Assembly (NCBI RefSeq): GCF_026013475.1
Contig: NZ_JAPDPH010000001.1
Span: 1-64,000 of the forward strand
DNA from: Micromonospora yasonensis
Lineage (GTDB): Bacteria; Actinomycetota; Actinomycetes; Mycobacteriales; Micromonosporaceae
DNA length: 64,000 nt
Direction: 5' to 3'
A program made the translations under genes and the position numbers. Shown piece by piece: positions 9,946-19,513 of the stretch. The first letter of the stretch is position 1, and every line of letters starts with the position of its first letter. The notes beneath the pieces were generated by a model, which worked only from the letters and a program-made list of their open reading frames with translations, searched no databases and was not told the DNA's origin.

Positions 9946-9999
9946 GGGGCGGTCGCCCGGGCCGGAACGGTCGGCCAGGTCATCCCGCCGGCAACGTAG

Positions 10000-11184
10000 G
10001 TGACGGACGAGTCGCGGCTTTCTCGTTTGGTCGAGCGCCTGGGACTCCGCGCGCCAGCTCGGCGCCGTCAGGAGGGCGAACGTCATGCGACCTGGCTGGA
10101 GCTCTTCTTCGACCTGTTGTTCGTGCTGGCCCTGGCTGCCGTCGCCGGCCGGCTCGGATCCCAGGCCTCACCTCGCACGTCGGATGCCGCCATCACGTTC
10201 GGCCTCTTCGCACTGGTGCAGTGGGCCTGGGTCGGCCAGGTCTTCCACGACAGCCGATACGACCCGGACGACGCCCCGCACCGGCTGATCGTGCTGGCCG
10301 CCATGGCCGGCGCCGGAGCGATAGCGGCCGGTGTCGGCGACGCCCCCGACACGCTGCTGCTACCAGTGGGCTACCTCGCCGTGCGCGGGTCGCTGCTGGT
10401 GCAATATCTGAGGGCGCGAGTAAGTAGCAGGTCGGCCGGAGAGCTGACGACGGTCTACTTCACCGGCTTCGGCCTGGCCTGGCTGATGTGGCTCGCCTCG
10501 CTCGCCGCGCCCGCCCACGTCCGGCCCGCGATCTGGATCACCGCATTCGGCATCGACCTGGTCACGCCCTGGCTCGGCATCCGCCGCCTCGCCCGGTTCC
10601 CAGTGGACACGTCTCACCTGCCGGAACGGATCGGGCAATTCACGATCATCCTGCTCGGCGTATCGCTGACTGACATGCTGGCGGCGCTGCGTGATCATCC
10701 ACCGTCGCGCGCCATAACGGCCGCGCTCGTCGCGTTCGTCATGCCTGCCTCGATCTGGTGGGTCTACACCACCTTCGTCACGACCCGGCTGGCGCTGCCC
10801 CGACTACGCGGGGGTCAGGCCTACGCCTACCTGCATCTGCCGTACGGCGCTGCTCTGCTCTTCCTCGGCTGGTCGCTCGGCCAGATAGTACGACTGGCCG
10901 CATCTGGTGCACCGGCGCTCCCCCTCGCCCTGCGGCTGCTGCTCGCCGCAGCAATCATCACCTGGATCCTCAGCGGCCTGGCGCTGGGCTGGGTATCGCT
11001 GCGGTTCCTGTCCCGCCGACGGTTAGCTGCCGCACTGCCGTGCATCGCACTCGTCGCCGTCATTGTCGCCACGATCACCAGACCGGTAGTCCTCCTGATC
11101 CTGCTCGCCGCCGCCCTGGCCGGCTACGCCATCATCACCAGCCGCCAGATCCGCGCCGTTGCCGTCGGAGAGCAACGCTGTTGA
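10000..11184 (+). CDS. low temperature requirement protein A (LtrA) family membrane protein
   Basis: 394 aa with about ten hydrophobic segments. The N-terminal signature ATWLELFFDLLFVLALAAVA is the diagnostic first TM of the LtrA family, and IGQFTIILLGVSLTDMLAAL is the second conserved block. LtrA was named from a Listeria cold-growth mutant; its transport or other function is not known. Starts at GTG 10000. Single gene, plus strand. Confidence 0.9.
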   Translation: MTDESRLSRLVERLGLRAPARRRQEGERHATWLELFFDLLFVLALAAVAGRLGSQASPRTSDAAITFGLFALVQWAWVGQVFHDSRYDPDDAPHRLIVLAAMAGAGAIAAGVGDAPDTLLLPVGYLAVRGSLLVQYLRARVSSRSAGELTTVYFTGFGLAWLMWLASLAAPAHVRPAIWITAFGIDLVTPWLGIRRLARFPVDTSHLPERIGQFTIILLGVSLTDMLAALRDHPPSRAITAALVAFVMPASIWWVYTTFVTTRLALPRLRGGQAYAYLHLPYGAALLFLGWSLGQIVRLAASGAPALPLALRLLLAAAIITWILSGLALGWVSLRFLSRRRLAAALPCIALVAVIVATITRPVVLLILLAAALAGYAIITSRQIRAVAVGEQRC

Positions 11185-12113
11185 ACGTCCAGCCGTCGGT
11201 GGGCCTGCCATGCCGCCTCGGCAGTCGCGCTCACCCCTGTCTGTAGCCGGCTCCACGGCCCAACGAACGGTGATGCCGTCGGACATGAAGCGGCAAGCGA
11301 TGCACGATCAGGAATCGCTCGACGGGCCACGACAAGGGCACAAGCGTCGAAAGGCCCGTAAACAGCCGATGCCACGGGCGCCTCGAAGCGCCTGTCGTGA
11401 CCACAATCGACGATCGGGTTGGCCGTAGTAGGTTTCGTCGTCTGAAGCATCAGCCAATGACGGGCGCGAACAGCCCCGTCAATTCGCGTTGGGATCCGGA
11501 TCACCGCCGTTCGACCGGCTGCCCTGCGGCCAGGACGGGCAGGAAGTCCTTCTCGACCGGTTCCGGGTTCGAGACCTTTGTGTGGTTCTGCACGCCAAGC
11601 ATGTAGTTGCCCGCGCCGAGGAAAGGAAACCGAGGTGTTGCCAGAGGAAGGATTCCGCGTCGATGGTGTCGAAGCACCGGCCGCAGGAAGGAAGCGCCGC
11701 GGATCATAGTCGGCGATGCGATGCACCGCTCCGGTCCGCCGATGACGGAACTCCAGCGCCCAAAAAGTCCTGTCCATCCACGCATGAGCCCTGTCAGTCC
11801 GGTGCACGTCACCGAACCGGTTTCATCACGTTCCGGACGGCACCCTGAACTCACCATTAGAGAGGCCGGGAGGTCAGCGCCGTTCCAATTTCCGCGATGT
11901 CCCGCGAGGCCGACTCCTCGTCTTCAGGATGAGAGGGGGCGGCCCGTATCCACGAGTCCCGGGCCGCCCCGTCCATCATCGAGGCTTGGTCTTGTCGTCC
12001 GTCACCCCGGTCGGCCCTGAACGGCAGAGGCTCGGTCAGCATGGGTTGACCCCAGGGAAGGACCTTGTCCTCTCTAATGTGATGGGCGGCCAGCACCGGA
12101 GGGGGCGGGCGGC
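11185..12113. other. long non-coding or decayed stretch
   Basis: No intact gene. On the minus strand, two frames between about 11501 and 11807 (one with MDRTFWALEFRHRRTGAVHR, the next with FLGAGNYMLGVQNHTKVSN) look like a frameshifted coding remnant that I cannot assign. The stretch also contains a hairpin at 11936-11970. Confidence 0.4.
11936..11970. terminator. GC-rich hairpin
   Basis: 11-bp stem GGGGCGGCCCG / CGGGCCGCCCC with a 13-nt loop in the gap before the membrane protein gene. Confidence 0.5.
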
Positions 12114-12722
12114 ATGGACCAGGACGCGCGCGAGCAGGGACTACTCAGCGCCCTGACCACCGAGCACTTCGTGCTCCAGACCTCGCGTAGCGCCACGATC
12201 ACCGAGTCCGTGGGGCGGGCGACTGTGTTCCTGTCACTGCTGTCCGCCTCGCTGATCGGGCTCGGCTTCGTCTCCAGCAGCGGACACCTGATCAAGCCGT
12301 ACCTCGGCGCGGTGCTGCCAACCCTGATCATCACCGGGCTGCTCACCTTCGCCCGGCTGGTCCAGACCACGGTGGAGAACGCGCTGAATCTCAAACGCAT
12401 CCAGCGGATCCGCGCCTACTACCACCGCCAACTCGCCGGCGAGCACGACTTCTTCGCCGACGCGGTAACCGGCAAGGGCAACATGCGGACGATCGCAGCG
12501 GCGGTCGGCGGCAGCGCCACTCGCTGGGACCTACTACTGACCACGGCAGCCATGGTGGGCGCCGTCAACGCACTGCTGATCGGCCTGGGCGCGACCCTGC
12601 TGACCGGAGTGGCCAGCGGATCCGCCACGTTCGCGATCGCGCTTGGTGTGGTGGTCGCTCTGGTCGCCTTCGCCGCACAGCTCACGCACATCAAGCGCGC
12701 CTCACTCTGGCTGAGCAGCTGA
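12114..12722 (+). CDS. hypothetical membrane protein
   Basis: 202 aa. About four TM helices are visible as two hairpins: residues about 35-90 (VFLSLLSASLIGLGFVSS, YLGAVLPTLIITGLLTFARL) and about 145-195 (LLLTTAAMVGAVNALLIGLG, FAIALGVVVALVAFAAQL), separated by a soluble charged loop with RIQRIRAYYHRQL. GGAGG lies just upstream of ATG 12114. I do not recognise the family; similar proteins are common and uncharacterised in actinomycetes. Confidence 0.75.
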   Translation: MDQDAREQGLLSALTTEHFVLQTSRSATITESVGRATVFLSLLSASLIGLGFVSSSGHLIKPYLGAVLPTLIITGLLTFARLVQTTVENALNLKRIQRIRAYYHRQLAGEHDFFADAVTGKGNMRTIAAAVGGSATRWDLLLTTAAMVGAVNALLIGLGATLLTGVASGSATFAIALGVVVALVAFAAQLTHIKRASLWLSS

Positions 12723-12912
12723 GCATTGCTGGGCCGAGCACGACGCTGCCTGGGCTTGAGGGTCTGACGCTCGGGTACGCCGACCCGGCACGTCGGTTCT
12801 CGACCGAGCACGTTTACGCCTAGGCCAAACCGGTACTCGCACCTTGACTGCACCCAGCCAGGGCCCCCGGCACAGTCAACGTGCGGGTATCCGCCGTCGC
12901 CCGGAGGCCAAC

Positions 12913-13674
12913 ATGGCAGAAACGAACACCCCGCCCAGTAGGGAAGGAAACCACATGAATGGCCGACCGAACATCGTCCTCGTCCACGGCGCATGGGCCG
13001 ACGGCTCCTGCTGGAGCGGCGTTATCGAGCGCCTACAGGCAGCTGGCTACCACGTGACGGCCCCACAGTTCCCCCTGACCTCGACGGCCGATGATGTCGC
13101 CCGGCTACGCCAGGTCCTGACCTTGCAGGACGGCCCAACGATCGTGGCCGGGCACTCCTACGGGGGCCAGATCATGACCGCCCTGGGCACCGACGCGCCG
13201 AACGTGGTCGGGCTGGTGTATATCGCGGCTTTTGGGCTGGACCAAGGTGAATCGCTTGGCGCGCTGCTGTCACAGGGACCCACACCGCCGGCGCTCGCGC
13301 ACCTGTTCACCGACAAGCAGGGCTTCATATGGCAGCAGCAGGACGACTTCGTCCAGCACTTCGCGGCCGACGTCGACCCGGTCCAAGCCAAGGTGATGCA
13401 CGCCGTGCAGCAGCCAACTGCCAGTTCAACTTTCTCGGAAGCGATGGGCGTGCCGGCCTGGAAGTCGCTACCGTCCTGGTACCTCATCTCCACTCAGGAC
13501 CAAGCGATCCCACCGGACGCGCAGCGCATGTTCGCCAACCGCATGGGCGCCACCACCAGCGAAGTCCCTTCCAGCCACCTCCCGATGGTCTCGCACCCAG
13601 ACGAAACGGCACAGCTCATCAAGACCGCAGCCGAAACCCGGACCGCAATGCCGGCAGGTCAAGCAGGCAGATGA
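12913..13674 (+). CDS. alpha/beta hydrolase
   Basis: 253 aa (239 from the alternative ATG 12955). IVLVHGAWADGSCW, the elbow GHSYGG and a late VPSSHLPMVSHPDE give the alpha/beta-hydrolase triad. It is closely related in layout to the two hydrolases at 1.6-3.2 kb. GGAGG sits 5 nt before ATG 12913, which decides the start; the alternative ATG has a weaker AAGGAAA site. Cytosolic; substrate unknown. Confidence 0.85.
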   Translation: MAETNTPPSREGNHMNGRPNIVLVHGAWADGSCWSGVIERLQAAGYHVTAPQFPLTSTADDVARLRQVLTLQDGPTIVAGHSYGGQIMTALGTDAPNVVGLVYIAAFGLDQGESLGALLSQGPTPPALAHLFTDKQGFIWQQQDDFVQHFAADVDPVQAKVMHAVQQPTASSTFSEAMGVPAWKSLPSWYLISTQDQAIPPDAQRMFANRMGATTSEVPSSHLPMVSHPDETAQLIKTAAETRTAMPAGQAGR

Positions 13675-13829
13675 CAACGAGCCACAAGCGGCGCGGGAGC
13701 CCTGGGGCGGGTATGAGGCCGGGGCGCGGCGCCCGGGGTCACAGAATCCGGGCCGCACCGTCGGCCGTACGGTCGACTCCGGGCCTCCCAATCGGCGGAT
13801 GTGTTCGCCGCCCTCGCGGTCAGACGCGG

Positions 13830-14000
13830 GTCGCCCAGTGCCGGCCAGAACGATCATTCGGCGGGTCTCGGGTGAGAATCCGCCGACGGACACGCGCAGC
13901 TCGCTCTACGTACACGTCATGCACCTTCGGCGAGCGTTGGCTGCTCTACCTGCGGACGCGGCACCAGGCCGGGGCATCAACGGGGTACCGGTTGACGCCA
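13830..14000 (+). pseudogene. fragment of SARP/AfsR-type regulator
   Basis: A short plus frame reads SGENPPTDTRSSLYVHVMHLRRALA. This matches the end of the OmpR-like DNA-binding domain of SARP regulators ('WGE.PP.DAR..L...V..LRRAL'). The start, the rest of the DNA-binding domain and the BTAD domain are absent, so it is a remnant next to the IS630 element. Confidence 0.5.
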
Positions 14001-14173
14001 AGCCTGAGTGGTCAGATCTGCATCGGCTCGCTTCGCTGATGAACGCGATCATGGAACGCTGGCCGACGATGCGCGACCAGTCGAACTGGCGGGTGTATCC
14101 CTCGAACGTCACCAGGACCTCGCTGACCGGTCTTACGGGTCTGGGCTACGCCCGCCTAAGTGCTCATTGCCGT

Positions 14174-15755
14174 TAATTCGTCGGGGGTCACGCGGCGGTG
14201 GGTAGGGGCGTGTGGGTGGCGAGGCGTTTGAGGAGTGCGTCAAGATCTTTCTTGGTGTATCGCCAGTTGAACGGTCGTGCGCCGAGGTTGTAGTGGTCGT
14301 GGAACGCCTCGAGCCGGTTCTCGACGTCGGCCAGGTCGTAGAAGTCGTTGGGGGTGACGACCTTGCGCTGCACGATGGAGAAGTAGATCTCCACTTGGTT
14401 CAGCCAGCTGGCGTGCAGCGGGGTGTGCACCACGGTCGCGGTGGGCCACGCCGCGGTCATGCGGTCGATGGACGCCTGTCCGCGGTGGGAGGAGCCGTTG
14501 TCGACGATCCAGAACACCCGCCGTGCTGAGGCGTAGGGTTCGCGGGTCATGACCTGCTCGACCAGCCGCGCGAACGGGGCCAGGCCGGTGGTCGGCTCGC
14601 AGCGGCCGTAGACCTTGCCGCGGTGCACGTCGAGTGCGGCCAGGTAGGCCAGGGCTCCGCCACGGTCGTACTCGTGCTCCACCCGCATCAGCCTCGACCG
14701 CCCCGGGGGCAGGGTCGGGTGGCAGCGGCAGCGGGCCTGGACGGAGGTCTTCTCGTCCGCGCTGATCACGAACTCGTCGGCGCCGAGCGCCTGGCCCTGC
14801 CATGTCCGCGCGTAGAGGTCGAGCACCCGGTCGGCCTTGGCGGCGAAGTCAGGGTCCCGCGGGAAGATCCACGACCGGTGCTGCCAGGGCTTGATCACGT
14901 CAGCGGCCAGCCAACGTGCCACCGTGGAGCCGGAGATGTCGGCGACGATCCCCGCGGTGACCGCCTCGCCGGCCAGCTCGGCCGCGCTCCAGCGTGACAG
15001 CGGCACCCCGTGGTCGGCCGGCAGTTCGCAGGCCAGGGCCTTGACCTGCGCCTGCTGCACCGGGGTGAACACCGGCGGGCGGCCGGGCCGGTCCGCGTCG
15101 GCCAGCCCTTCCAGCCGGCGTTGCCAGAACCGCCGCCGCCACTTGCGCACCGTGTCCACGTGCACGCCGTGGCGGGAGGCGATCGCCGTGTTCGTGACGC
15201 CGTCCGCGGCGGCCAGCACGATCCGTGCCCGCAGCACCAGCCGATACGCGCTGGTAGACCGGCGCGTCAACGCCTGCAGCGCGCCACGTTCATCAGGATC
15301 GAGGGCGATCACGTAGGGGCTTGTCGGGGGCATCGGCATGTTCTGCCACCCCACACGCCGCAGCGCCCGCACCGACACGCCGCCGGGTGCGGCACTATGG
15401 CAGTCGTGGCCAAGCCTCCGCCCGAGTCGACCAAGACCTCGCTACGCCAACGCCTGGGCGCTCACGCCCGCACCCACTGGCCTGCCCTGACCACGGTGTC
15501 GGTGCGCTACCGCGGCGTGTTCGCCTACGTCGACGGACGACTCGCCGACGGCACCACCCTGCCCCTGTTCCGGCTGCGCTACGGCGGCTACGCCAACCAG
15601 TGGGGCTTCGCGATCTACCTGGCCAGCAAGGACGGATACGAAGACTCGTTCCTGCCCAGCGGCCACACCGCCGGCACCCCAGAAGAAGCACTCGACTGCG
15701 CCTGCGGCCTCTACCTCAACGACCCCACCGCCTGGACCCAACCCCCGACGAATTA
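14174..15755. mobile_element. IS630-family insertion sequence with passenger gene
   Basis: The element is bounded by a perfect 13-bp inverted repeat, ATTCGTCGGGGGT at 14176-14188 and its complement at 15741-15753, each flanked by TA (14174-14175 and 15754-15755). TA duplication is the IS630/Tc1 rule. Inside are a minus-strand DDE transposase and a divergent 119-aa passenger gene. Both ends are intact, so the copy may still be active. Confidence 0.85.
14188..15339 (-). CDS. IS630 family transposase
   Basis: 383 aa. The N-terminal part carries two helix-turn-helix segments (NTAIASRHGVHVDTVRKWRR and a second HTH around SGSTVARWL). The DDE domain has ISADEKTSVQAR, WIVDNGSSHRG and HASWLNQVEIYFSIVQRKVV, i.e. 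D, D and E in the usual IS630 spacing. It cuts and pastes DNA at TA sites. ATG 15339 gives MPMPPTSPY; the stop lies in the left inverted repeat. Confidence 0.92.
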   Translation of the reverse strand: MPMPPTSPYVIALDPDERGALQALTRRSTSAYRLVLRARIVLAAADGVTNTAIASRHGVHVDTVRKWRRRFWQRRLEGLADADRPGRPPVFTPVQQAQVKALACELPADHGVPLSRWSAAELAGEAVTAGIVADISGSTVARWLAADVIKPWQHRSWIFPRDPDFAAKADRVLDLYARTWQGQALGADEFVISADEKTSVQARCRCHPTLPPGRSRLMRVEHEYDRGGALAYLAALDVHRGKVYGRCEPTTGLAPFARLVEQVMTREPYASARRVFWIVDNGSSHRGQASIDRMTAAWPTATVVHTPLHASWLNQVEIYFSIVQRKVVTPNDFYDLADVENRLEAFHDHYNLGARPFNWRYTKKDLDALLKRLATHTPLPTAA

Positions 15756-15756
15756 A
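15397..15756 (+). CDS. IS630 passenger protein, unknown function
   Basis: 119 aa, transcribed divergently from the transposase and wholly inside the IS ends; its TAA stop overlaps the right end and the TA duplication. Conserved-looking core: LPLFRLRYGGYANQWGFAIY followed by DSFLPSGHTAGTPEEALDC. No known domain recognised. Position inside the element suggests a role in transposition or regulation, but this is inference. Confidence 0.7.
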   Translation: MAVVAKPPPESTKTSLRQRLGAHARTHWPALTTVSVRYRGVFAYVDGRLADGTTLPLFRLRYGGYANQWGFAIYLASKDGYEDSFLPSGHTAGTPEEALDCACGLYLNDPTAWTQPPTN

Positions 15757-16187
15757 CGCCGAGCAGCACTAAGTTCGAGCACAGGAATGGTGCGGACTCC
15801 AGCAGTTTGGCGTGCGTACTCGGCAAATCCTGGGTACCGCCGCGCTTGCTCGGCGTAGACGCGGTCGCGTTCAGCGCCGGTCAATTCGCGGACGGCCACC
15901 TTGTATGTCTCGGTTCCGCGTTCGACATTGCCGACACCGGCGGCGGCCAAGTTGTGGTACCAGTCCGGGTTGGTGGGCGCTCCACCCTTGGTTGCGAAGA
16001 CGTAGATGACGTCCGGCTCGGCTTCGTGCGGGAGGTACATCGTCGGGTTGACGTACTCCCGCCCGCTCTTGCGGCCGCGGTGATGCAACAGCACCAGTGG
16101 AGCGCCCTCGAAGTTCCCGCCAACCCTGCCCTCGTTCGCTCGGAACTCCGCGATGGTCTTCGCGTTCCAGTCGAGCGTGTCGCTCAT
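15753..16187 (-). CDS. F420-dependent nitroreductase-family (DDN-like) oxidoreductase
   Basis: 144 aa, normal length for the deazaflavin-dependent nitroreductase family. VLLHHRGRKSGREYVNPTMY is the F420-binding split-barrel signature, followed by YVFATKGGAPTNPDWYHNLA and the RYPGFAEY motif. These enzymes reduce quinones or other substrates with F420H2. The stop codon TAA is formed at the TA target of the neighbouring IS630 insertion, so the original C-terminus may have been slightly different. Confidence 0.88.
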   Translation of the reverse strand: MSDTLDWNAKTIAEFRANEGRVGGNFEGAPLVLLHHRGRKSGREYVNPTMYLPHEAEPDVIYVFATKGGAPTNPDWYHNLAAAGVGNVERGTETYKVAVRELTGAERDRVYAEQARRYPGFAEYARQTAGVRTIPVLELSAARR

Positions 16188-16370
16188 GTCGAACTCCAGT
16201 CATTCACGATCTCTGGGTATGCGCTGGGACCGGGTGACAGAAGGCCCGACGGCCGTTCCCGGCAATCATGCCTTTGACCTGGTACTTCATGGTAGCTAGG
16301 CCCTCATCGCGCAACTGAGTGGAGACGAGCAAACCGGCCGGCTACGACGCCTTTGCGCGGTGTCCACTGC

Positions 16371-16560
16371 TCAAGTTGGGTCCAGCTCGGCGAGGGCGTC
16401 AGGCGGCAGGGCCAGGGCCGCGCCGGCGATGTTCTCGCGCAGGTGGGCGACCGACAAGGTGTCCGGGATAAGCATAATGCTCGGCGAGTGCTGCAGCAGC
16501 CAGGACTGGGCGACCGTCATCGAGACCGTCTGGATAGCCTCGTGTTGCTCGATACGACAC
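16371..16560 (-). pseudogene. C-terminal fragment of aldo/keto reductase
   Basis: The minus strand encodes MTVAQSWLLQHSPSIMLIPD followed by LRENIAGAALALPPDALAELD and a stop. This is the last helix and NADP-binding C-terminus of aldo/keto reductases ('IPG..S..HL.EN..A....L'). The TIM-barrel with the catalytic Tyr is missing; upstream sequence loses similarity. Confidence 0.75.
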
Positions 16561-17168
16561 GTGGGCGGTCGGGTCGGCGGAGGATCCAGCAGCGAGGTTG
16601 GCCGAGTTTCGTCGGGACTTCTACCGGTGTCTGGCCGCGTCGGGCGGGCGCGTTGTTCGAGCTCACCGACGCGCTGCTGTGCTCGGGTGGGCCGGTGACC
16701 CCCTGACCGAGGCCCGCCACCCGGCTCCAGGACGGCGCACCGTCTAAAGACTGCTCCGACCTCGCCGCCGGCCTCTGGAGCAGGACGATGACCATCAGCC
16801 AGACGCCGTCATTGAAGCCCGAAATATCGATCCCGTAGTGGATCGAGCCAGGCGAGCCGTTGGACTGCGGGCTTGATGGGGGCGCCGATGGTGGTGGACA
16901 GCAGTTAGGGCTCACCAAGCCGCCGGCCCACACTGACGCGACCTCCCCGCTCGTAACGTCGATCAACGACCACGCTGAGTCTGCTTGCCGCGTCCACGCC
17001 GGGGAGCTTCGCTAGGGTGCTCCGTGCGGCGGTCAACACGCCGGTTAGTGACGATTGTCCCAGCCGTCCGCCGCGCCGACTTGGTCCGCCGCCCAGGAAT
17101 CCCCTGTTCGTCTGCGCTTGGACCGCGCATTCGGCGCCATGCCGACGGCGTCGCGACGTCCGCCTCGA
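16561..17168. other. gap without recognisable gene
   Basis: Open frames here have no domain or ribosome site. Probably decayed DNA between the aldo/keto reductase fragment and the GNAT gene. Confidence 0.4.
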
Positions 17169-17477
17169 TCAATCCGCGACGCGGCTCCGGCTCTGGTAGA
17201 CGAGGTCCTGATAGTCGGGGTGACGGGCGATCCAGCCCGCATAGAACGGGCAAGTCGGCAGCACAGGGAGGCCGGCCGCGCGCGCTTCGTCCAAGGAGGT
17301 TCGGACGAGTGCGGCGCCGATCCCCCGGCCCTCGTACCGGGGATCCACCTCTGTGTGCACGAATGCGATCAAGTTGCTCGTTCGGATGTACTCAGCGAAC
17401 CCCGCCAGTGCGCCGCCGAGGCGGGCCTCATAGCGCTTCTCGGCAGGATTGTCGGTGACTTCGAGGGTCTCGCTCAT
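17169..17477 (-). CDS. small GNAT-type N-acetyltransferase
   Basis: 102 aa, matching the short YidJ/Gcn5-like family. IAFVHTEVDPRYEGRGIGAA holds the acetyl-CoA pyrophosphate loop (Q/R-G-x-G-x-A) and LPTCPFYAGWIARHPDYQDL is the typical end of this family. ATG 17477 is preceded by GAAGGAA. The acceptor substrate is unknown. Confidence 0.85.
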   Translation of the reverse strand: MSETLEVTDNPAEKRYEARLGGALAGFAEYIRTSNLIAFVHTEVDPRYEGRGIGAALVRTSLDEARAAGLPVLPTCPFYAGWIARHPDYQDLVYQSRSRVAD

Positions 17478-17585
17478 CAGGCTTCCTTCGGGTCGAGGGT
17501 CTCGCTGTGCGCCCCGAACTGAGTTCCGCTGGGGCACGTGCAACGACAACCGCCCTTCCGCCGATTTTCATCCCGACTCCGTGTC

Positions 17586-17957
17586 CTCGACTGGGTTGCG
17601 ACGCAGGGGTCTTTTTGTGCTCTACACCGGGATCGCGTGGGAGTTCATGCTCAGGAACTCGGGTTCGGGTCAGGGATGACCTGCTGGCGGCGGCTACGGG
17701 ATTGGAACCACGCCGGCGTGTGGCAACGACTGCACGAAGTGCTGCTGGGCAAGCTCCGCGCCGCCGGTCAACTGAACATGTCCCGGGCGGTGATCGACGG
17801 CCTCCCACATCCGGACGCTCAAAGGGGGCTCAAAACCGGCCCGAGCCCGGTCGACCGCCGCCGCCCGGGCCCGAAACTCCACGTCATCACCGACGCTGGC
17901 GGCATCCCCCTCGCCGCGACCCTGCGGTCGACCCCGGCAGCGACGGAGCGGATCTAG
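17586..17957 (+). pseudogene. frameshifted, truncated IS5-family transposase
   Basis: One frame begins LRRRGLFVLYTGIAWEF, then coding switches frame near 17645 to QELGFGSGMTCWRRLRDWN and KTGPSPVDRRRPG, ending after GGIPLAATL. These are the central blocks of IS5-family DDE transposases ('G..T.R.PTDR...GSK'). Both the start and the C-terminal catalytic half are missing, so it is inactive. Confidence 0.75.
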
Positions 17958-18105
17958 GCCGATGCATGCGCCAGCAGCAAGCCGAGCAGACCCAGGGCCA
18001 GGGTGATCGGATCGTATGTCCGGTAGGGTGCTCCACCTGGCCGCCCTGGCCCTGGCCCGCTCCAGCGACGTGAGGGGCGGCGGAGGGCAGCCTGCAGGAG
18101 GGGTG

Positions 18106-18711
18106 TTAGATCAGCCGGGCGAGAACCCCGGACTTGAGCACGATCACGGCACCGATCAGCATGAACACGCCCGGCACGATCCAGTGTCCGAACCGTTCGA
18201 CGACGTCGACCACCCTGCGGTGGGAGCCGAGCCAGGATCCCGCCAGGCACCAGACAGCGACCCCGACAGCGAACACGGCGACCGTGACCAAGCTGGCGGT
18301 GACGCCGATCGTTCGGAACATGGGGGTGTAGACGGAGATGTTGTCCGCGCCGTTGGCCACCGTGACTCCGACCACGGAGGCCAGGCCAGCAGCCACAGCC
18401 GGAGTGGGCAGCTCCTCGTCACTCCGGCTGCGGATCGCCCCGATGAGGCCCCGCACGCCGAGGCCGAACGGGACCAGGCCCAGCAAACCCACCCATTGGT
18501 CAGGGATGAGCGTCAAGCCGAGGGCGGCCACGGCCGAGGCGGCAACCAGGGCTGCGACCCCGACGTACTGGCCCACCCAGATCTGCCACGGATGAGGCTT
18601 TCCCGACGCCCGGGCAGACAGGAACAGCACGGTCAGGACGATGATGTCGTCGATGTTCGTGCCCGCGAACACCCCGACCGCAGCGGCGAGGGTCCCGACA
18701 AGATCTCCCAC
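18106..18711 (-). CDS. cadmium resistance transporter-like (CadD) membrane protein
   Basis: 201 aa with about five or six TM helices. The N-terminus VGVFAGTNIDDIIVLTVLFL and the mid-section VTVANGADNISVYTPMF carry the paired Asp motifs of the CadD family of cadmium exporters/permeases. GTG 18711 places the first TM at the N-terminus as in the family; no strong ribosome site is visible. It lies next to an IS5 remnant and no metal-responsive regulator is adjacent. Confidence 0.8.
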   Translation of the reverse strand: MGDLVGTLAAAVGVFAGTNIDDIIVLTVLFLSARASGKPHPWQIWVGQYVGVAALVAASAVAALGLTLIPDQWVGLLGLVPFGLGVRGLIGAIRSRSDEELPTPAVAAGLASVVGVTVANGADNISVYTPMFRTIGVTASLVTVAVFAVGVAVWCLAGSWLGSHRRVVDVVERFGHWIVPGVFMLIGAVIVLKSGVLARLI

Positions 18712-19330
18712 GGCTAGGCACTGTACGGCCCAAACGGGAAGCAGGCAGAGGGCGGAAGAATCGGCGGGCGCGCGACGCCAGGAAGCAGCAGCAACCAATC
18801 GAGCGGCAAGCTCGTCGGCGGGTGCGTTGAGGCAGACAAGTCGCCTCCGCAGGCTGCGCTGCGTGAGGTAAAGGACCAGCTGGATCGAACGGTAATGCTG
18901 GGCCGGCTGGTGGTGGTTGGTCAACTGGGTGCCGCCGCAGCACGCTATCCCGCCGGGCATGCTGGCTGCGGATCTCCGGAACAGACGGTTTCGGCGGGCG
19001 GCTGTGTCTGAACCTTCAGCGCCTGACCCTGTGGGCCTGCTCGACCTCGTGGCCCGCTGGGCCATCAAGCTCGTCCAGCGACCCGAGACCGCAATTGCCG
19101 TTGTCGCCGGCATGACACGACCTGCCCACCTACACGGCGGACAGCTCGTCCGCCCACTCGTCCCTGCCGTCCTGCCCACCCGCGCCCGACACCGATGGCA
19201 ACACTGAGCCGGGCCATCGCCTCGACATCCAGCCATGCCAGGGAATGGTCGTGGCCGGGTCCTCGGCAGACGGCCGGCATCGAGTAGGCGGCCGGGGTGA
19301 GCTGCCGCTACCCGCGCCCGCCCGGTGAAT
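18712..19330. other. gap without recognisable gene
   Basis: No domain-bearing frame. Downstream of the CadD start the sequence loses coding character until the AbrB-like remnant. Confidence 0.35.
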
Positions 19331-19339
19331 GCGCCGGTT

Positions 19340-19480
19340 CGAATCCCGCCAGCCGGTGCTGCTCGCTGCTCTCGTCACCCACGACCTGCTCGTCGTACAC
19401 CCAGTCACCCTGTGGTGCGGGCGGAGGCTCGCTCGACGCCCTGCTGCCAGATCTGCCGGCGGGGAGCAAGTCGGGGTCCC
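19340..19480 (+). pseudogene. C-terminal remnant of SpoVT/AbrB-like protein
   Basis: A plus frame reads PVLLAALVTHDLLVVHPVTL, and the adjacent frame continues with LDALLPDLPAG. The same order (VVLLAAIPARDLLVVHP, then TRLLADLHAA) ends the intact SpoVT/AbrB-like protein at 21263-21760 on the opposite strand. The remnant therefore appears to be a decayed second copy upstream of the 19514 gene. Confidence 0.55.
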
Positions 19481-19513
19481 AGCGGGGCGGGTGGTTGCCG
19501 GCATACTGCTGAC

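Noticed and set aside
16517-16966. 149-aa minus-strand frame
   Set aside because: No domain, no ribosome site and low-complexity Ser/Pro composition; treated as non-coding.
19329-19350. GGTTCGAATCCCGCC string resembling a tRNA T-loop
   Set aside because: The arms do not pair as a T-stem and no acceptor or other arms are present; probably chance similarity.
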